Origin: Bacteroidota bacterium
GTDB taxonomy: Bacteria; Bacteroidota; Bacteroidia; NS11-12g; UBA955
DNA: 64,000 nucleotides
Direction of reading: 5' to 3'
Assembly (NCBI GenBank): GCA_025354385.1
Contig: JANXMZ010000061.1
Coordinates: 1-64,000 of the forward strand
Below, piece by piece: positions 41,352-50,709 of this stretch. The notes under the pieces are model-generated. The model ran no database searches and was not told the origin of the DNA. It saw only the letters and a program-made list of their open reading frames with translations. Positions within the stretch are counted from its first letter, which is position 1. Each line of letters starts with the position of its first letter. The position numbers and the translations under genes are program-made.

Positions 41352-41774
41352 ATGTTAAAACTTCAGCCATACTCTTCATCCTTACTTGCATTAGGCGGGT
41401 TTGTGCTTATGGCAATGGGTATGTATTTCGTCTTTCTCCGGCCACCATTATTGCCTGAAGACCTTCACTACATGGATACAACAATTCAAAATGTAAAGGA
41501 GGATATTCCCGGTCTCATGCATTGGCTTCAAAAAGTTTTTTGGGTTATGGGAGCTTATATTTTTACCACTGGGTTGCTGACAGTTTTTATTTCACTTACA
41601 TCATTCAGGACCCGCGAAAGAGGAACATTTGGTATTGTATTGATTTCCGGAATCAGTTCTATTGGATTGATGACCGCTGTAAATTTTATAATCGCTTCAG
41701 ATTTCAGGTGGGTATTGTTGCTTTTTAACCTGCCTTGGACGATTGCATTGATCCTTTACCGTATTCACAAATAA
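41352..41774 (+). CDS. four-helix membrane protein
   Basis: The 140-aa protein has four predicted membrane helices (SSLLALGGFVLMAMGMYFVFL; VFWVMGAYIFTTGLLTVFI; GIVLISGISSIGLMTAVNFI; WVLLLFNLPWTIALILY). A periplasmic loop lies between helices 1 and 2. I do not recognise a family, although small proteins of this type often accompany CopB ATPases. It ends 9 bp before the ATPase start. Confidence 0.72.
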   Translation: MLKLQPYSSSLLALGGFVLMAMGMYFVFLRPPLLPEDLHYMDTTIQNVKEDIPGLMHWLQKVFWVMGAYIFTTGLLTVFISLTSFRTRERGTFGIVLISGISSIGLMTAVNFIIASDFRWVLLLFNLPWTIALILYRIHK

Positions 41775-41783
41775 AAATCTGTA

Positions 41784-43844
41784 ATGGAACATCAGCATCA
41801 ATCGGGAACACCTGAAAAAACAGCTTCAATGGATTATTCTAAAATGGACCATGGAAAAATGCAGCAAGGAACTAACCCCTCCATGGGCATGGAAGGCCAT
41901 AACCACCATGCAATGATGATTGCTGATTTTAAAAGGCGGTTTTATATCATTTCAGCCCTTACAGTTCCTATTATGCTACTGTCAGTAATGATTCAACAAT
42001 TTATAGGGATTAACTGGCAGTTTGAAGGTTCACAATATCTCCTTTTTGCATTGTCATCAATCGTGTTTTTTTATGGAGGCCGGCCTTTTTTAAAAGGGTT
42101 GGTTAGGGAAGTAAAAACAAAGAATCCGGGGATGATGTTTTTGATTGGTTTTGCCATAACGGTGGCTTATGCATATAGTGTCGCCATTGTTTTTGGCTTA
42201 CAGGGTATGGATTTCTTCTGGGAACTGGCAACCCTTATCCTCATTATGTTGCTGGGGCATTGGATTGAAATGAAATCAGTTGCAGGGGCATCAAAAGAAC
42301 TGGAGTTATTGGTGCAGCTGATGCCATCTGATGCCCACATGGTGATGTCTAATATGATCCATGATGTAAAGACCGATACACTAATGGAGAAGGATGTAAT
42401 TCTTGTTAAACCGGGTGAGAAAGTGGCTGCCGATGGTATAATATTGGAAGGTGAAAGTTACCTGAATGAATCCATGTTGACAGGCGAATCCAAACCTGTA
42501 CAAAAAGTAAAAGGGGATAAAATAATAGCAGGGTCAATCAATGGCAATGGCTCTATTAAAGTTACTGTATCACATGCGGCAAAAGATTCTTATCTCTCGC
42601 AGGTAATAAAGTTGGTGGATGATGCACAAAGATCCAAGTCACAAACACAGCTCCTGGCCGATAAGGCTGCGAAATGGTTAACTGTAATTGCAATTTTTGC
42701 AGGTATTGCAACATTTACGTTTTGGTATTTTACGGGGCAATCCCTGGCCTTTGCCATGGAAAGAATGGTAACGGTAATTGTTATTTGCTGTCCACATGCA
42801 TTAGGTTTAGCCGTACCCCTTGTAGTCGCAAAATCAACAGCCTTGTCTGCACAAAATGGCTTGCTGATAAAAAACAGGACTGCGTTTGAAAACTCAAGGA
42901 AAATCACCACAATCGTATTTGATAAAACTGGAACACTTACGATGGGGAAATTTGAAGTATCAAAAATTGTCTCATTTCAAAACGGACTGGCCGAAACTGA
43001 ATTAATTCGCATGGCAGCTGCGCTGGAACAAAAATCAGAACATCCCATTGCAACCGGTATCCTCCAAAAAGTAAAACATTTGTCCCTTGTAATCCCATCA
43101 GCTGAAAATTTCAATGCCATTACAGGTAAGGGTGTTGAAGCAAGGGTTGAAGGTAAAAAGGTATTGGTAGTAAGTCCCGGGTATTTAAAAGAAAATGACA
43201 TTGCTGTTCTGGAAGGATTTACTTCCAATGATACAGAAACGGTTGTATTTGTACTAATCAATAATGAATTGGCCGGATACATTACCTTGTCAGATATGAT
43301 AAGGCCTGAATCAGCAATAGCCGTTAAAACTCTAAAAGAAAATAATATCAAATCAATATTACTTACAGGCGATAACAATAAAGTTGCAAAAAGCGTAAGT
43401 GAAACGCTTGGTATGGATAGTTTTTTTGCTGAAGTATTACCACATGAAAAATTAGAAAAAATAAAAGAGTTGCAGGGCAAAGGAGAATTTGTTGCCATGA
43501 CCGGTGATGGTGTAAATGATGCACCTGCTCTTGCCCAGGCCGATATCGGCATTGCAGTTGGAAGCGGAAGCGATATTGCTGCTGAAACAGCAGGGATTGT
43601 TTTAGTTAACAGCAATCCGGAAGATATAGTTAGCCTTATATTATTTGGAAAGGCTACCTATAGGAAAATGATTCAAAACTTAATATGGGCAACCGGGTAT
43701 AATATAGTTGCACTGCCATTAGCCGCAGGGGTTTTATACAGGCAGGGGATTTTATTAAGTCCTGCCGCAGGGGCGGTCCTTATGACTGTAAGCACCATAG
43801 TTGTTGCTATTAATGCAGGTATGTTAAAAGTAAACAACAAGTAA
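41784..43844 (+). CDS. copB: CopB-type heavy metal P1B-ATPase
   Basis: The 686-aa protein has a His/Met-rich cytoplasmic N-terminus (MEHQHQSG, HNHHAMM) and eight membrane helices. The intramembrane metal motif CPH (VIVICCPHALGLAVP, near residue 336) marks the P1B-3/CopB class rather than the CPC class. Other motifs are TGESKPV, the phosphorylation site DKTGTLTMGK (Asp near 379), the HP motif SEHPIATG and GDGVNDAPALAQAD. It exports Cu(I), Cu(II) or Ag(I) from the cytoplasm. The stop is directly followed by the ATG of the RND pump. Confidence 0.95.
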   Translation: MEHQHQSGTPEKTASMDYSKMDHGKMQQGTNPSMGMEGHNHHAMMIADFKRRFYIISALTVPIMLLSVMIQQFIGINWQFEGSQYLLFALSSIVFFYGGRPFLKGLVREVKTKNPGMMFLIGFAITVAYAYSVAIVFGLQGMDFFWELATLILIMLLGHWIEMKSVAGASKELELLVQLMPSDAHMVMSNMIHDVKTDTLMEKDVILVKPGEKVAADGIILEGESYLNESMLTGESKPVQKVKGDKIIAGSINGNGSIKVTVSHAAKDSYLSQVIKLVDDAQRSKSQTQLLADKAAKWLTVIAIFAGIATFTFWYFTGQSLAFAMERMVTVIVICCPHALGLAVPLVVAKSTALSAQNGLLIKNRTAFENSRKITTIVFDKTGTLTMGKFEVSKIVSFQNGLAETELIRMAAALEQKSEHPIATGILQKVKHLSLVIPSAENFNAITGKGVEARVEGKKVLVVSPGYLKENDIAVLEGFTSNDTETVVFVLINNELAGYITLSDMIRPESAIAVKTLKENNIKSILLTGDNNKVAKSVSETLGMDSFFAEVLPHEKLEKIKELQGKGEFVAMTGDGVNDAPALAQADIGIAVGSGSDIAAETAGIVLVNSNPEDIVSLILFGKATYRKMIQNLIWATGYNIVALPLAAGVLYRQGILLSPAAGAVLMTVSTIVVAINAGMLKVNNK

Positions 43845-46800
43845 ATGCTCAATAAATTTATTCAATTCTCCCTTCGAAATCGTTTATTTGTGGTAGTGTT
43901 TGCCTTCATGATTCTAATTTATGGGGGCTATACATTTATTCATTTGCCTGTTGATGTATTGCCGGATCTGAACAGGCCGCAGGTCACTATTTTTTTAGAG
44001 GCCAATGGCATGGCACCGGAAGAAATAGAAACACAGGTGGCCTTGCCTGTGGAAGTGGCATTGAATGGGGCACCCGGGGTAGAAAGGGTGCGGAGTGCAT
44101 CTTCTATTGGCATAGGGATGGTGTTTGTTGAGTTCGATTGGAATACGGATGTATATAGGGCGAGGCAACTGGTGAGTGAAAAATTGCAAACTGTTCAATT
44201 GCCTAAAGGGATTACCCCTGTAATGGGTCCTATTAGCAGTATAATGGGCCAAATAATGATGGTAGGTATTAGCAGTGATACCACCCCTGATGCAGAACTG
44301 AGGACATTGGCAGATTTCACCATTCGCAGGCGCCTGATGAGCATTAAAGGCATTTCGCAGGTCATCCCTATTGGAGGACAAAGGAAGCAATACCAGGTGC
44401 TCATTTCTTCTTCAAAACTCAAACAGTATAATCTTTCGGTGAATGATATTGACAATGCCTTGCAACTAACTAACCAAAATACAACGGGTGGTTTCCTTAA
44501 TCAATTCGGCAGTGAGGTATTAATAAGGAATATTGCCAGGGCCAATAACCTTGAAGATTTAAAGAATACTGTAGTAGCCAATACGGATGGTTTACCCGTT
44601 TTACTGAGCGATGTGGCCGAAGTTAAATTCGGGGGGGCTGTAAAAAGGGGCGACGCCAGTATTAATGGCAAACCTGCTGTTATATTAACTGTAGAAAAGC
44701 AACCAGGAGCATCTACCGTAGAGTTAACCAATGAAGTAGAAAAGGCAGTGGCAGAATTGCAACTTTCATTACCTAAGGATATTAAACTTAATCCTAAAAT
44801 ATTTCAACAAAAAAACTTCATTACTAACTCCCTTACCAATGTAGAAAATGCATTAAGGGATGGTTTTATTTTAGTGGTTATTGTGCTCATTATATTTCTG
44901 GCAAATGGTAAAACTACCATCATCACGCTTACAGCCATCCCACTTTCTTTGGTTATTTCAGCACTTATTTTTAAAGCATTTGGTATTTCTATCAATACAT
45001 TGACCCTTGGCGGTTTAGCTATAGCAATTGGCGAACTGGTGGATGATGCCATAGTGGATGTTGAAAATGTTCACAGGCGATTAAGTGAAAACAGGATAGC
45101 AGGTTATCCAAAACCAACCCGGCAAGTTATTTTTGAAGCAAGCAGCGAGGTAAGGAATTCTATTGTATATGCAACTGTCATTGTTATCCTTGTGTTTTTA
45201 CCGTTATTCTATTTGCAAGGAATAGAAGGTAAAATATTTGCACCACTGGGCATAGCCTATATTACTTCAATCTCAGCCTCATTGATCGTATCACTATCTG
45301 TTACCCCGGCTCTTTGCAGTTATTTACTGGGTGCAGAAAAAGCCAATCAGTCTATTACCTTCTGGCAAAAAATAAAAGGCATTTTTAGTAAAAAAATAGG
45401 AACTGGCGCAATTGTAAAAAAAGTTGAAACTGAAGGGCATGACACCAGGTTTGTAAAATGGCTAAAAGCAAAAGACACCAAACTTTTAAATTGGTCTTTA
45501 AACCATACTAAGCCAATTCTTGTTACCGCAGTTGTTTTAATAATTTCATCGGTAAGCATTGTTCCCTTCTTTGGAACAGAGTTTTTGCCTCCATTCAATG
45601 AAGGATCCTTCACTATCAATTTATCTACACCACCAGGGACATCTATTGAAGAAAGCAACAAAATTGGAACTATGGCAGAAAAATTGTTGATGAGGGTGCC
45701 TGAAGTGGAATATGTAAGCCGCAGGACAGGGCGGGCGGAATTAGACGAGCATGTGGAACCTGTTAGCAATTCTGAAATAGAAGTTGAGTTGAAACAGGAC
45801 ATCAAAAGAACCCGCGATGAAATACTGGCAGATATACGAAAAGAACTGACCATTTTACAAGGTGTAAATGTAAATATAGGCCAACCTATTTCCCATCGGC
45901 TGGACCACCTGCTTTCAGGTGTCAGGGCCCAGGTTGCCGTTAAGATATTTGGCAGCGACCTGGCAGATTTACGAATGAAAGCGGCAAGTGCCAATGCCAT
46001 GATAAAAACAATTCCGGGTGTTGTAGATGCCCAGATTGAAAGGCAGGTATTGGTGCCGCAATTGCAAATAAAGGTTAACCGAGAGGCATTGAAGCGATAT
46101 GGATTGCAAGCCGGAAAAGTAGCCGAAGACCTGGAAATATTTTACAATGGAAAAGTTGAAGGTCAGATCATAGAAGGTCAGAAATATTTTGATATCCTGC
46201 TGCGAACAACAGATGAAAGTAGAAGTAATATTGAAAATATCCGCAATACCTTAATCAATGGCCATAATGGCACTTTAATTCCATTGCAGCAAATTGCAAC
46301 CATCGAAATCACCCCTTCCCAAAACAGCATCTATCATGAAAATACCCAGCGAAGGATTGTTATCAGTTGCAATGTACAAGGAAGGGATCTGGGAAGTACT
46401 GTAAAGGAAATACAATCGAAACTCAACAAGGATTTAAAATTACAACCAGGATACTATATTACTTATGGCGGGCAGTTTGAAAGCCAGCAATCGGCTTCTA
46501 AGCTTATCCTGTTTTTAAGCATTTTTTCATTAACAGGTATATTCATTGTGTTGTTTTCGCACTTCCGTTCATCCAGGATCGTATTGCAGATAATGCTGAA
46601 TATCCCTTTAGCATTGATTGGAAGTGTAATCGCAGTAATGCTTACAGGTGGCACCTTTTCAATTGCCACCTTGGTAGGTTTTATCACCCTTACCGGTATA
46701 GCCTCAAGGAACGGTATCATGATGTTATCGCATTATATCCATTTAATTGAGCACGAGGGGGAGAAATTCAGCAGGGAAATGATTATCCGGGGTTCATTGG

Positions 46801-47024
46801 AGAGGCTGGTTCCTGTGGTAATGACAGCCCTGGTGGCGGCATTGGCATTAATCCCGCTTACCCTGGATGCGCAGGCACCGGGTAAAGAGATTTTATATCC
46901 TGTTGCAACTGTTATTTTAGGGGGATTGATCAGTTCAACCTTGCTGGATATAATTGTTACCCCGGTAGTTTTTTACATATTTGGTGAAAAGGCATTGCTT
47001 AAATATTTTAAAGAAAAGGAATAA
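43845..47024 (+). CDS. cusA: CusA/CzcA-family heavy metal RND efflux pump
   Basis: The 1059-aa protein has twelve membrane helices in two halves with large periplasmic loops. Motifs include VDVLPDLNRPQVTIFLEANGM near the N-terminus, AIAIGELVDDAIVDVENVHRR in TM4 with the proton-relay Asp and Glu of the heavy-metal efflux family, and PGTSIEESNKIGTMAEKLL. It exports Cu/Ag (or Zn/Co/Cd) from periplasm or cytoplasm through the CusB- and CusC-like proteins encoded upstream. It abuts the CopB stop without spacing. Confidence 0.94.
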   Translation: MLNKFIQFSLRNRLFVVVFAFMILIYGGYTFIHLPVDVLPDLNRPQVTIFLEANGMAPEEIETQVALPVEVALNGAPGVERVRSASSIGIGMVFVEFDWNTDVYRARQLVSEKLQTVQLPKGITPVMGPISSIMGQIMMVGISSDTTPDAELRTLADFTIRRRLMSIKGISQVIPIGGQRKQYQVLISSSKLKQYNLSVNDIDNALQLTNQNTTGGFLNQFGSEVLIRNIARANNLEDLKNTVVANTDGLPVLLSDVAEVKFGGAVKRGDASINGKPAVILTVEKQPGASTVELTNEVEKAVAELQLSLPKDIKLNPKIFQQKNFITNSLTNVENALRDGFILVVIVLIIFLANGKTTIITLTAIPLSLVISALIFKAFGISINTLTLGGLAIAIGELVDDAIVDVENVHRRLSENRIAGYPKPTRQVIFEASSEVRNSIVYATVIVILVFLPLFYLQGIEGKIFAPLGIAYITSISASLIVSLSVTPALCSYLLGAEKANQSITFWQKIKGIFSKKIGTGAIVKKVETEGHDTRFVKWLKAKDTKLLNWSLNHTKPILVTAVVLIISSVSIVPFFGTEFLPPFNEGSFTINLSTPPGTSIEESNKIGTMAEKLLMRVPEVEYVSRRTGRAELDEHVEPVSNSEIEVELKQDIKRTRDEILADIRKELTILQGVNVNIGQPISHRLDHLLSGVRAQVAVKIFGSDLADLRMKAASANAMIKTIPGVVDAQIERQVLVPQLQIKVNREALKRYGLQAGKVAEDLEIFYNGKVEGQIIEGQKYFDILLRTTDESRSNIENIRNTLINGHNGTLIPLQQIATIEITPSQNSIYHENTQRRIVISCNVQGRDLGSTVKEIQSKLNKDLKLQPGYYITYGGQFESQQSASKLILFLSIFSLTGIFIVLFSHFRSSRIVLQIMLNIPLALIGSVIAVMLTGGTFSIATLVGFITLTGIASRNGIMMLSHYIHLIEHEGEKFSREMIIRGSLERLVPVVMTALVAALALIPLTLDAQAPGKEILYPVATVILGGLISSTLLDIIVTPVVFYIFGEKALLKYFKEKE

Positions 47025-47129
47025 TCCCGGAGATAATCATAAATTTAGAATTGTATGACCTTGAAGGAATGCCTTCTGTGAAAAGGTATCAACTACGAGC
47101 CTAATGTGAATGATGTAATATTATACCTC

Positions 47130-47169
47130 AATTGTACAACACAATGGGATTTTTAATGATTCACCTTTG
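47130..47169 (+). promoter_or_regulatory. metal-regulon promoter, copy 2
   Basis: AATTGTACAACA (47130-47141) is followed after exactly 20 bp by CACCTTTG (47162-47169), the same layout as 36312-36351. It lies upstream of the copper storage gene. Confidence 0.6.
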
Positions 47170-47218
47170 CTTAGATATCAGAGTAATTGAAATCAGACAC
47201 GCCCATGACCTTTGTCAG

Positions 47219-47248
47219 TTTGCGAGAATAAAAATAAAATTAGCTTTG
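47219..47248 (+). promoter_or_regulatory. second promoter of the copper storage gene
   Basis: TTTG at 47219-47222 and TAGCTTTG at 47241-47248 are 18 bp apart, a good consensus. Transcription would begin near 47254, with a leader of about 35 nt. Confidence 0.55.
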
Positions 47249-47288
47249 TATCGTTAAATAATTATTCAAAATTTAAAATCAAAAAAAA

Positions 47289-47615
47289 ATGACAGATTCA
47301 AAATCCTGTATTGACGCTTGTTTAGCGTGTGTGACAACCTGCGAAAGTTGTATCACCGATTGTATTAGCCATGGCCATCAACAATGTATTTCATTGTGTC
47401 GCGATTGTGCCGACATCTGTGCATTATGTGCCAGGTTCGAGGCAAGGGGTTCCCAGTTTGCTACAGACCTTCACATTTTATGTGCTAAAATTTGTAAAGC
47501 ATGCGCAGAAGAGTGCGAAAAACACGCTGCCCATCATGCAAGTTGTAAAGCATGTGCTGAAGCCTGCAAAAAATGCGCAGAAATATGTGCGCAACACGCC
47601 CGCGCAAAGGCGTAA
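47289..47615 (+). CDS. Csp-type four-helix-bundle copper storage protein
   Basis: The 108-aa protein is extremely rich in Cys (about 20) and has His pairs. Motifs in C-x2-C/C-x3-C spacing recur along four helices (CIDACLACVTTCESCITDC, CRDCADICALCARF, LCAKICKACAEECEKHAAHH, CKACAEACKKCAEICAQH). This is the DUF326/Csp family, whose bundle core binds many Cu(I) ions. No signal peptide is present, so it resembles the cytosolic Csp3 branch. It has its own promoters and terminator. Confidence 0.93.
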   Translation: MTDSKSCIDACLACVTTCESCITDCISHGHQQCISLCRDCADICALCARFEARGSQFATDLHILCAKICKACAEECEKHAAHHASCKACAEACKKCAEICAQHARAKA

Positions 47616-47630
47616 ATTTATTTTATCAGT

Positions 47631-47659
47631 AAAGGGAACATTGTTCCCTTTATTTTTTA
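47631..47659 (+). terminator. terminator of the copper storage gene
   Basis: AAAGGGAACA and TGTTCCCTTT pair as a stem with a minimal loop, followed by a T-rich tail. It lies 15 bp after the stop. Confidence 0.8.
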
Positions 47660-47678
47660 ATCTTTTATCCTCACACAT

Positions 47679-48143
47679 TTGAACTGGTCCGATTTACATA
47701 TCTGGAAACAATGCTACACTACCACGTTTATTTGCCTTATTGGTTGTTCAATTGGCAATATGGGGCTGGCTTATTACCTTGTCAGTTATCATTGGATTTT
47801 TGTTTTATTGGTTTCCCTTTTTGCAGGGTTCATTACTTCCATGGCATTTATGATTATTTGGGATATATTATTTAGAAAAATGAATTTTAAAGATTCTTTT
47901 AAAAGCAGCTATAAAATGAGTCTTGTTTCAATGCTGATTATGATGTTGGCAGAAAATATTATCCTTTTATATATTGCGCCTCAGTTTTTATCACACCAAA
48001 TGAATGGCACCGGAATCCATCAGATGGATACCCATGCAACACAAACATTTAATATTATGCTCATTGCTATGACCTCGGGGTTTCTACTTTCGCTGCCGTA
48101 TAATTATTATCAATTACAAAAAACAGGAAAATTGTGTCATTAA
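47679..48143 (+). CDS. DUF4396-like membrane protein
   Basis: From a TTG start the product has 154 aa with four membrane helices. GFITSMAFMIIWDILF and the C-terminal TFNIMLIAMTSGFLLSLPYNY resemble the DUF4396 family. A His/Met-rich loop (HQMNGTGIHQMDTHATQ) lies between helices 3 and 4 and may bind copper. No earlier ATG exists in frame; the next ATG would remove the first helix. It overlaps the next gene by 10 bp. Confidence 0.72.
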   Translation: MNWSDLHIWKQCYTTTFICLIGCSIGNMGLAYYLVSYHWIFVLLVSLFAGFITSMAFMIIWDILFRKMNFKDSFKSSYKMSLVSMLIMMLAENIILLYIAPQFLSHQMNGTGIHQMDTHATQTFNIMLIAMTSGFLLSLPYNYYQLQKTGKLCH

Positions 48144-48745
48144 TAATCAAACTGGATATTATCATATTTACGGCTTTACTATTTTATTTCACACAGGTAA
48201 TTTCTGCGAATACCTTTTCTTTCAGCAGAGATTCCCTGAAACGTATCAAATTCAAATCAAAAAGTATCATCATAAAAAATATTGCACCTGAAAAAGTGTT
48301 TGCGTATATGGACAGTATTGGGAATACAGGGGCACATATGACGAAAAGGTCCATGGCTATGATGGGAAGTAAATTAAAACTAACACAGCTTTCTGAAAAT
48401 GCAGTTGGATTGAACTCGAAATATGTATGGAAAGGGAGAACAATGGGTTTTAAAATGGATTTTACTGTTTTAACAACCAAATGGGAAAAGGGTAAAGAAA
48501 AGGTATGGGAAACTATAGGGCCGGCTAAAATGATTATTCTTGAATGGTATCAAATGCAACTTTTAATAAGCGGGGAAGGTGTTAATACCAAGGCAGATCT
48601 GAGCATTAAATATACCAAACCCAGGAAATTTTTTTACCGTGGAGTTGGTTTTCTTTTAGCCAAACCATATGCCAAATGGTGCTTGAAGAAAATGTTGAAT
48701 GATACAAAAAAACATTTTGAGGAAAAACCTTCTCCCCAGATATAA
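48134..48745 (+). CDS. membrane-anchored SRPBCC-like protein
   Basis: From a GTG start the product has 203 aa, beginning with one hydrophobic segment (LIIKLDIIIFTALLFYFTQVI). A START/SRPBCC-type domain follows (KSIIIKNIAPEKVFAYMDSI, VGLNSKYVWKGRTMGFKMDF, WETIGPAKMIILEWYQM). Such helix-grip domains bind hydrophobic ligands. The 10-bp overlap with the DUF4396-like gene indicates coupling. The link with copper is only positional. Confidence 0.65.
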   Translation: MSLIIKLDIIIFTALLFYFTQVISANTFSFSRDSLKRIKFKSKSIIIKNIAPEKVFAYMDSIGNTGAHMTKRSMAMMGSKLKLTQLSENAVGLNSKYVWKGRTMGFKMDFTVLTTKWEKGKEKVWETIGPAKMIILEWYQMQLLISGEGVNTKADLSIKYTKPRKFFYRGVGFLLAKPYAKWCLKKMLNDTKKHFEEKPSPQI

Positions 48746-48775
48746 CTTATAAAACAAAGGTATTGCAAATTAAAA

Positions 48776-49633
48776 ATGAGTACAAAATTTCTTTTTATAA
48801 TATTTTCAATGAGCATAGAGTAGTATTCCCAAAATACAAACTACACCATTCCTAAAATCGACCATATTTTGATTGCAGTGAATAACCTTGACAGTGCCAT
48901 AATAGAATATGAGAGATACGGATTTACAGTCGTTTATGGAGGTGCTGCCAAGAAAGCCTTTAACGCATTGATATTTCTCAGGGATGGAACTGCTATTGAA
49001 TTAATTGGCAAAGACAGGCTGCCTTACCCTTACACATTTCTTAACAAATTACGCATAACAAACCTGTTTGGCATGATGAAAGACCGGATTGCAGCTTTCA
49101 GGAATATCCCTCCCGGTTTATTTAACTATTGCCTTTATACAGAAAATCTCAACTCAACCTATAAATATTTAAAACAGCTTGATTTAAGGGTGGCCAAACC
49201 AGTCTCATTTTCCCGCCTGAGAGACGATATGGTGAAGATTAAATGGGAATTGATAGGCACTTATCCTTATGACCTGCCATTCTTTATAGGAGCTTATACA
49301 CCTGCCCGTTTAAGTGATGCCACATCTGCCTTGCATAAGAATAAGGCAATAGCAATTGATAGTATCATAATCGCAACAAATTCATTTGATAAATATTATC
49401 AGACTTACAATATTATTTATAACCAAATCCCTATTGTTCAAATGAATAATAACAAAAGATTCTCGATCTATAAACTGGGAAGTCAATTTGTTGTTTTGCA
49501 GGAAGCAACTGAGATTCATTCGTTTTTTACAAAAAAAGACCAGTCATATCCTGTTAGGTTTTCTATAAAATGTGAGAGGGATTCATGTATTAAAACTGAC
49601 AGGTTGAATAACTTCATTATGCTTACACCTTAG
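48776..49633 (+). pseudogene. VOC/glyoxalase-like protein gene interrupted by an amber codon
   Basis: The natural start appears to be the ATG at 48776, giving a signal-like MSTKFLFIIFSMSIE, then an in-frame TAG at 48821-48823. The same frame then stays open to 49633: YSQNTNYTIPKIDHILIAVN, then LDSAIIEYERYGFTVVYGG, which is a glyoxalase/VOC-type fold with the characteristic first beta strand. The remaining 254 codons are intact from a possible TTG at 48869. It is either a recent pseudogene, a cytoplasmic protein from an internal start, or a sequencing error. Confidence 0.72.
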
Positions 49634-49807
49634 AATGAAAAAAAGAGTATCAGGTCAACCCTAGTAATTATCTCAATAAGCGTAAAAAACCACCATAAAA
49701 AGACAAATAACTTATAAATTATTGTTGCTATTTTTGATTATTTTTGAATAAGTTTAAATTTAATCCTATACATCATAGGGTATATTTATTCATTTTATTG
49801 CAATTCA

Positions 49808-50677
49808 ATGACCATAAAAAAAATAATCCTATTTTTGTCGCTTTTTCCAACCGGCTTAATATTCGGGCAAATCAGGAATGGGGATTTTGAAACATGGGAT
49901 ACTACTTATACAGGCCCCTGGTCTTCCTATCTGGATTCAGATTTTTCTGTGCCCGATCCAAAGGCTGGAGTTGTGAATGGCTGGACTTTTGATTTTAGAT
50001 ATGGTGTCAGCAGGACTACGGATAGGCATTCAGGCAATTATTCGTTGATTTTGCATAATATTTATCAATATGTCCGGCAAACAATTAATTACAAGGATAC
50101 GATAAGTGTCCGGCCACAATTTTTACAAGGGTATTATAAATATATTACCAATTCAATTAAACCTTCACATGGAACTATAACCATAACATTGACGAGATTT
50201 AATGGGTTAAAAAGTGACACAGTAGGAAATGGAAAATTCTCATTTGATTCCTCAAATTATTTTAAACCCTTTGAGTTACCTCTTAATTACAATTCATCTT
50301 TATATCCGGACAGCATCCATATATTCATTAAAAATGCAGATGAGGATTGCCCTGACCAAACAATGGTTTGCAATTTACTTGATCTGGATGCACTAACACT
50401 TACTAATTCTTCTTTGGGTCTGGGAGATTTAAAACCGTTAGAGGCGAGGATAATTGTTTATCCGAATCCCACAACAAACGAATTTAATATTCAGAATAAC
50501 TTGTCTCAAACGGTTCAATTTAACCTTTACAATTCTTTAGGGGAAATGATTACCAGCAAATCTCTCCAAACTAGTACATGTAACATCAATTTAACTGACT
50601 ACCCAAAGGGAATTTATTTTTACCAAATCACCTCTGTTAAAGCAATTATTAAAACTGGAATGCTATTAAAACAGTAA
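49808..50677 (+). CDS. T9SS-exported carbohydrate-binding-like (PCMD-type) protein
   Basis: The 289-aa protein has a signal peptide (MTIKKIILFLSLFPTGLIFG). The domain begins QIRNGDFETWDTTY and ends LLDLDALTLTNSS, the same layout as the protein at 25612. The sorting domain is IVYPNPTTNEFNI and ends TGMLLKQ. An AT-rich 174-bp leader without a clear consensus promoter precedes it. The ligand is unknown. Confidence 0.75.
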   Translation: MTIKKIILFLSLFPTGLIFGQIRNGDFETWDTTYTGPWSSYLDSDFSVPDPKAGVVNGWTFDFRYGVSRTTDRHSGNYSLILHNIYQYVRQTINYKDTISVRPQFLQGYYKYITNSIKPSHGTITITLTRFNGLKSDTVGNGKFSFDSSNYFKPFELPLNYNSSLYPDSIHIFIKNADEDCPDQTMVCNLLDLDALTLTNSSLGLGDLKPLEARIIVYPNPTTNEFNIQNNLSQTVQFNLYNSLGEMITSKSLQTSTCNINLTDYPKGIYFYQITSVKAIIKTGMLLKQ

Positions 50678-50709
50678 ACTTTTTGCCCTCCCATTTAAAC
50701 AAATATATT

